From positions 1 to 64,000 of the forward strand of contig JBCBSS010000014.1 in the NCBI GenBank assembly GCA_039819065.1: 64,000 nt of DNA. Direction: 5' to 3'. Below, piece by piece: positions 63,381-64,000 of this stretch; position 1 is the stretch's first letter; every line of letters starts with the position of its first letter. Source of the DNA: JBCBSS01 sp039819065. GTDB lineage: Bacteria > Bacteroidota > Bacteroidia > Cytophagales > Cyclobacteriaceae. The translations under genes and the position numbers were made by a program. The notes under the pieces were generated by a model. That model was not told where the DNA came from. It saw only the letters and a list, made by a program, of their open reading frames with translations, and did no database searches.

Positions 63381-64000
63381 TATGCTTTGGCTACTTGGTA
63401 CTTACAATTGCTAAATGCTAAAATGGGAAAGAAGATAAAGGGAAGAAAAATCAAACCCAAAGAAAAGCCCGTATTCTTACCAAAACGCTTGGCCAGCAGA
63501 TTCAACGCCCAAATCACCCAAATTAAACCCACTCCCGGTATCATCATTAGAAAAAGCCACCACCACGGCTTATTGATTAATTGCAACAGTACTATTGTTC
63601 CATAGATCGGGATCAAAACCGACCAGCCGTGCAATTTAGCCTTATCATAAATCACCCAACGCGATACGAACACTAAAAACACCAGGCATACCAATGTGAT
63701 AATCACAAAATTGGAAACGGCTAGTTCAATATTTTCGCCATTATATCTATCTCTATCCCAATATGAGGAATAATAGTTGGTAGATGAGTTTTGCGAGGTC
63801 AAGAGGGCCACGTTCCAGTTGTAAAAATATTGATAGTAGTCAGTGCCAGGCCGCTTGGTTCCGGAACCAGTGATTTCTAATAAGTTGTCTATCTTATATC
63901 TGGCATATGACGCGGAGTTAGTTTTGGTATAAGCTAAAGATGGTCCTCCCGAAAAGGTGAGGTAATACTCTCCGGGTGCTTCGATTTCAAAATCAAGATC
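63380..64000 (-). CDS. Membrane protein, DUF5684-like C terminus (partial, continues beyond window)
   Basis: The frame is open from its stop at 63380 to the right edge, so the GTG at 63811 is an internal codon, not the start. At least 206 residues are visible. The left part (APGEYYLTFSGGPSLAYTK, near the window edge) looks extracytoplasmic. Four short membrane segments follow (FVIITLVCLVFLVFVSRWVIY; LIPIYGTIVLLQLI; WWLFLMMIPGVGLIWVIWAL; LGLIFLPFIFFPILAF), as in DUF5684-type proteins. Its stop overlaps the FHA start by 1 bp. The N terminus lies outside the window. Confidence 0.8.
   Translation of the reverse strand, partial: DLDFEIEAPGEYYLTFSGGPSLAYTKTNSASYARYKIDNLLEITGSGTKRPGTDYYQYFYNWNVALLTSQNSSTNYYSSYWDRDRYNGENIELAVSNFVIITLVCLVFLVFVSRWVIYDKAKLHGWSVLIPIYGTIVLLQLINKPWWWLFLMMIPGVGLIWVIWALNLLAKRFGKNTGFSLGLIFLPFIFFPILAFSNCKYQVAKA

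Overview
The window reads as a chromosomal segment of a Bacteroidota bacterium, most likely of the order Cytophagales. This is inferred from gene content: a type IX secretion (T9SS) sorting domain on a 2675-residue secreted protein, a PorE-like TPR/beta-propeller/OmpA protein, PorT-type barrels, a complete late menaquinone set, a sigma-54/Fis regulator next to lptE, secG and groESL, and TAnnTTTG-type promoter boxes with few Shine-Dalgarno sequences. No tRNA, rRNA, CRISPR array, transposase or prophage gene was seen. Most genes are core housekeeping genes, with two accessory-looking regions.

Layout. 1-5.4 kb: tail of a sigma-54 activator, lptE, an acidic TPR-like protein, secG, then groES-groEL behind an unusual cluster of TGACA half-sites. 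5.4-11 kb: TerB-like protein, sodium/solute symporter, PEP carboxykinase, CNT nucleoside transporter. 11.1-13.5 kb (minus): etfB-etfA-bifunctional nuclease. 13.6-20.5 kb: small TPR protein, dnaB, a DnaA-box cluster that looks like a replication origin, mpl, a DnaQ-type exonuclease, menC, queA. 20.7-26.3 kb: PorE-like protein, MscS channel, class III cyclase with TPRs.

26.7-45 kb is the most unusual region. Five tightly packed plus-strand genes encode an MFS/NTT-like transporter fused to HEAT repeats and a CAP-like domain, a protein with three TIR-like modules, an nSTAND1 ATPase with a transmembrane helix and WD40 propeller, a PorT-type outer-membrane barrel, and a propeller-like lipoprotein. 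A giant T9SS-exported adhesin-like protein follows. The order suggests a signalling or conflict pathway spanning the envelope; a divergent nucleotide cyclase lies just upstream. I do not recognise it as a named system.

45-60.6 kb: a spacer packed with inverted repeats, an orphan MacB-like permease, lpxK-porin-miaE (minus), Nif3-like protein, a coiled-coil protein with a decayed zinc ribbon, a TPR protein whose start sits in a perfect terminator-like hairpin, a histidine phosphatase, and the menaquinone run hotdog thioesterase-menF-menD-small protein-menE. At the menE 3' end there is a 192-bp-spaced diverged repeat carrying orphan but codon-conserved tails of menE and of the convergent vWA gene, with a pair of inverted REP-like hairpins between them. 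60.8-64 kb (minus): a MotB-like vWA protein, a MotA/ExbB-like channel, a zinc-ribbon FHA protein and a membrane protein running off the window, which together look like an uncharacterised ion-driven envelope complex.
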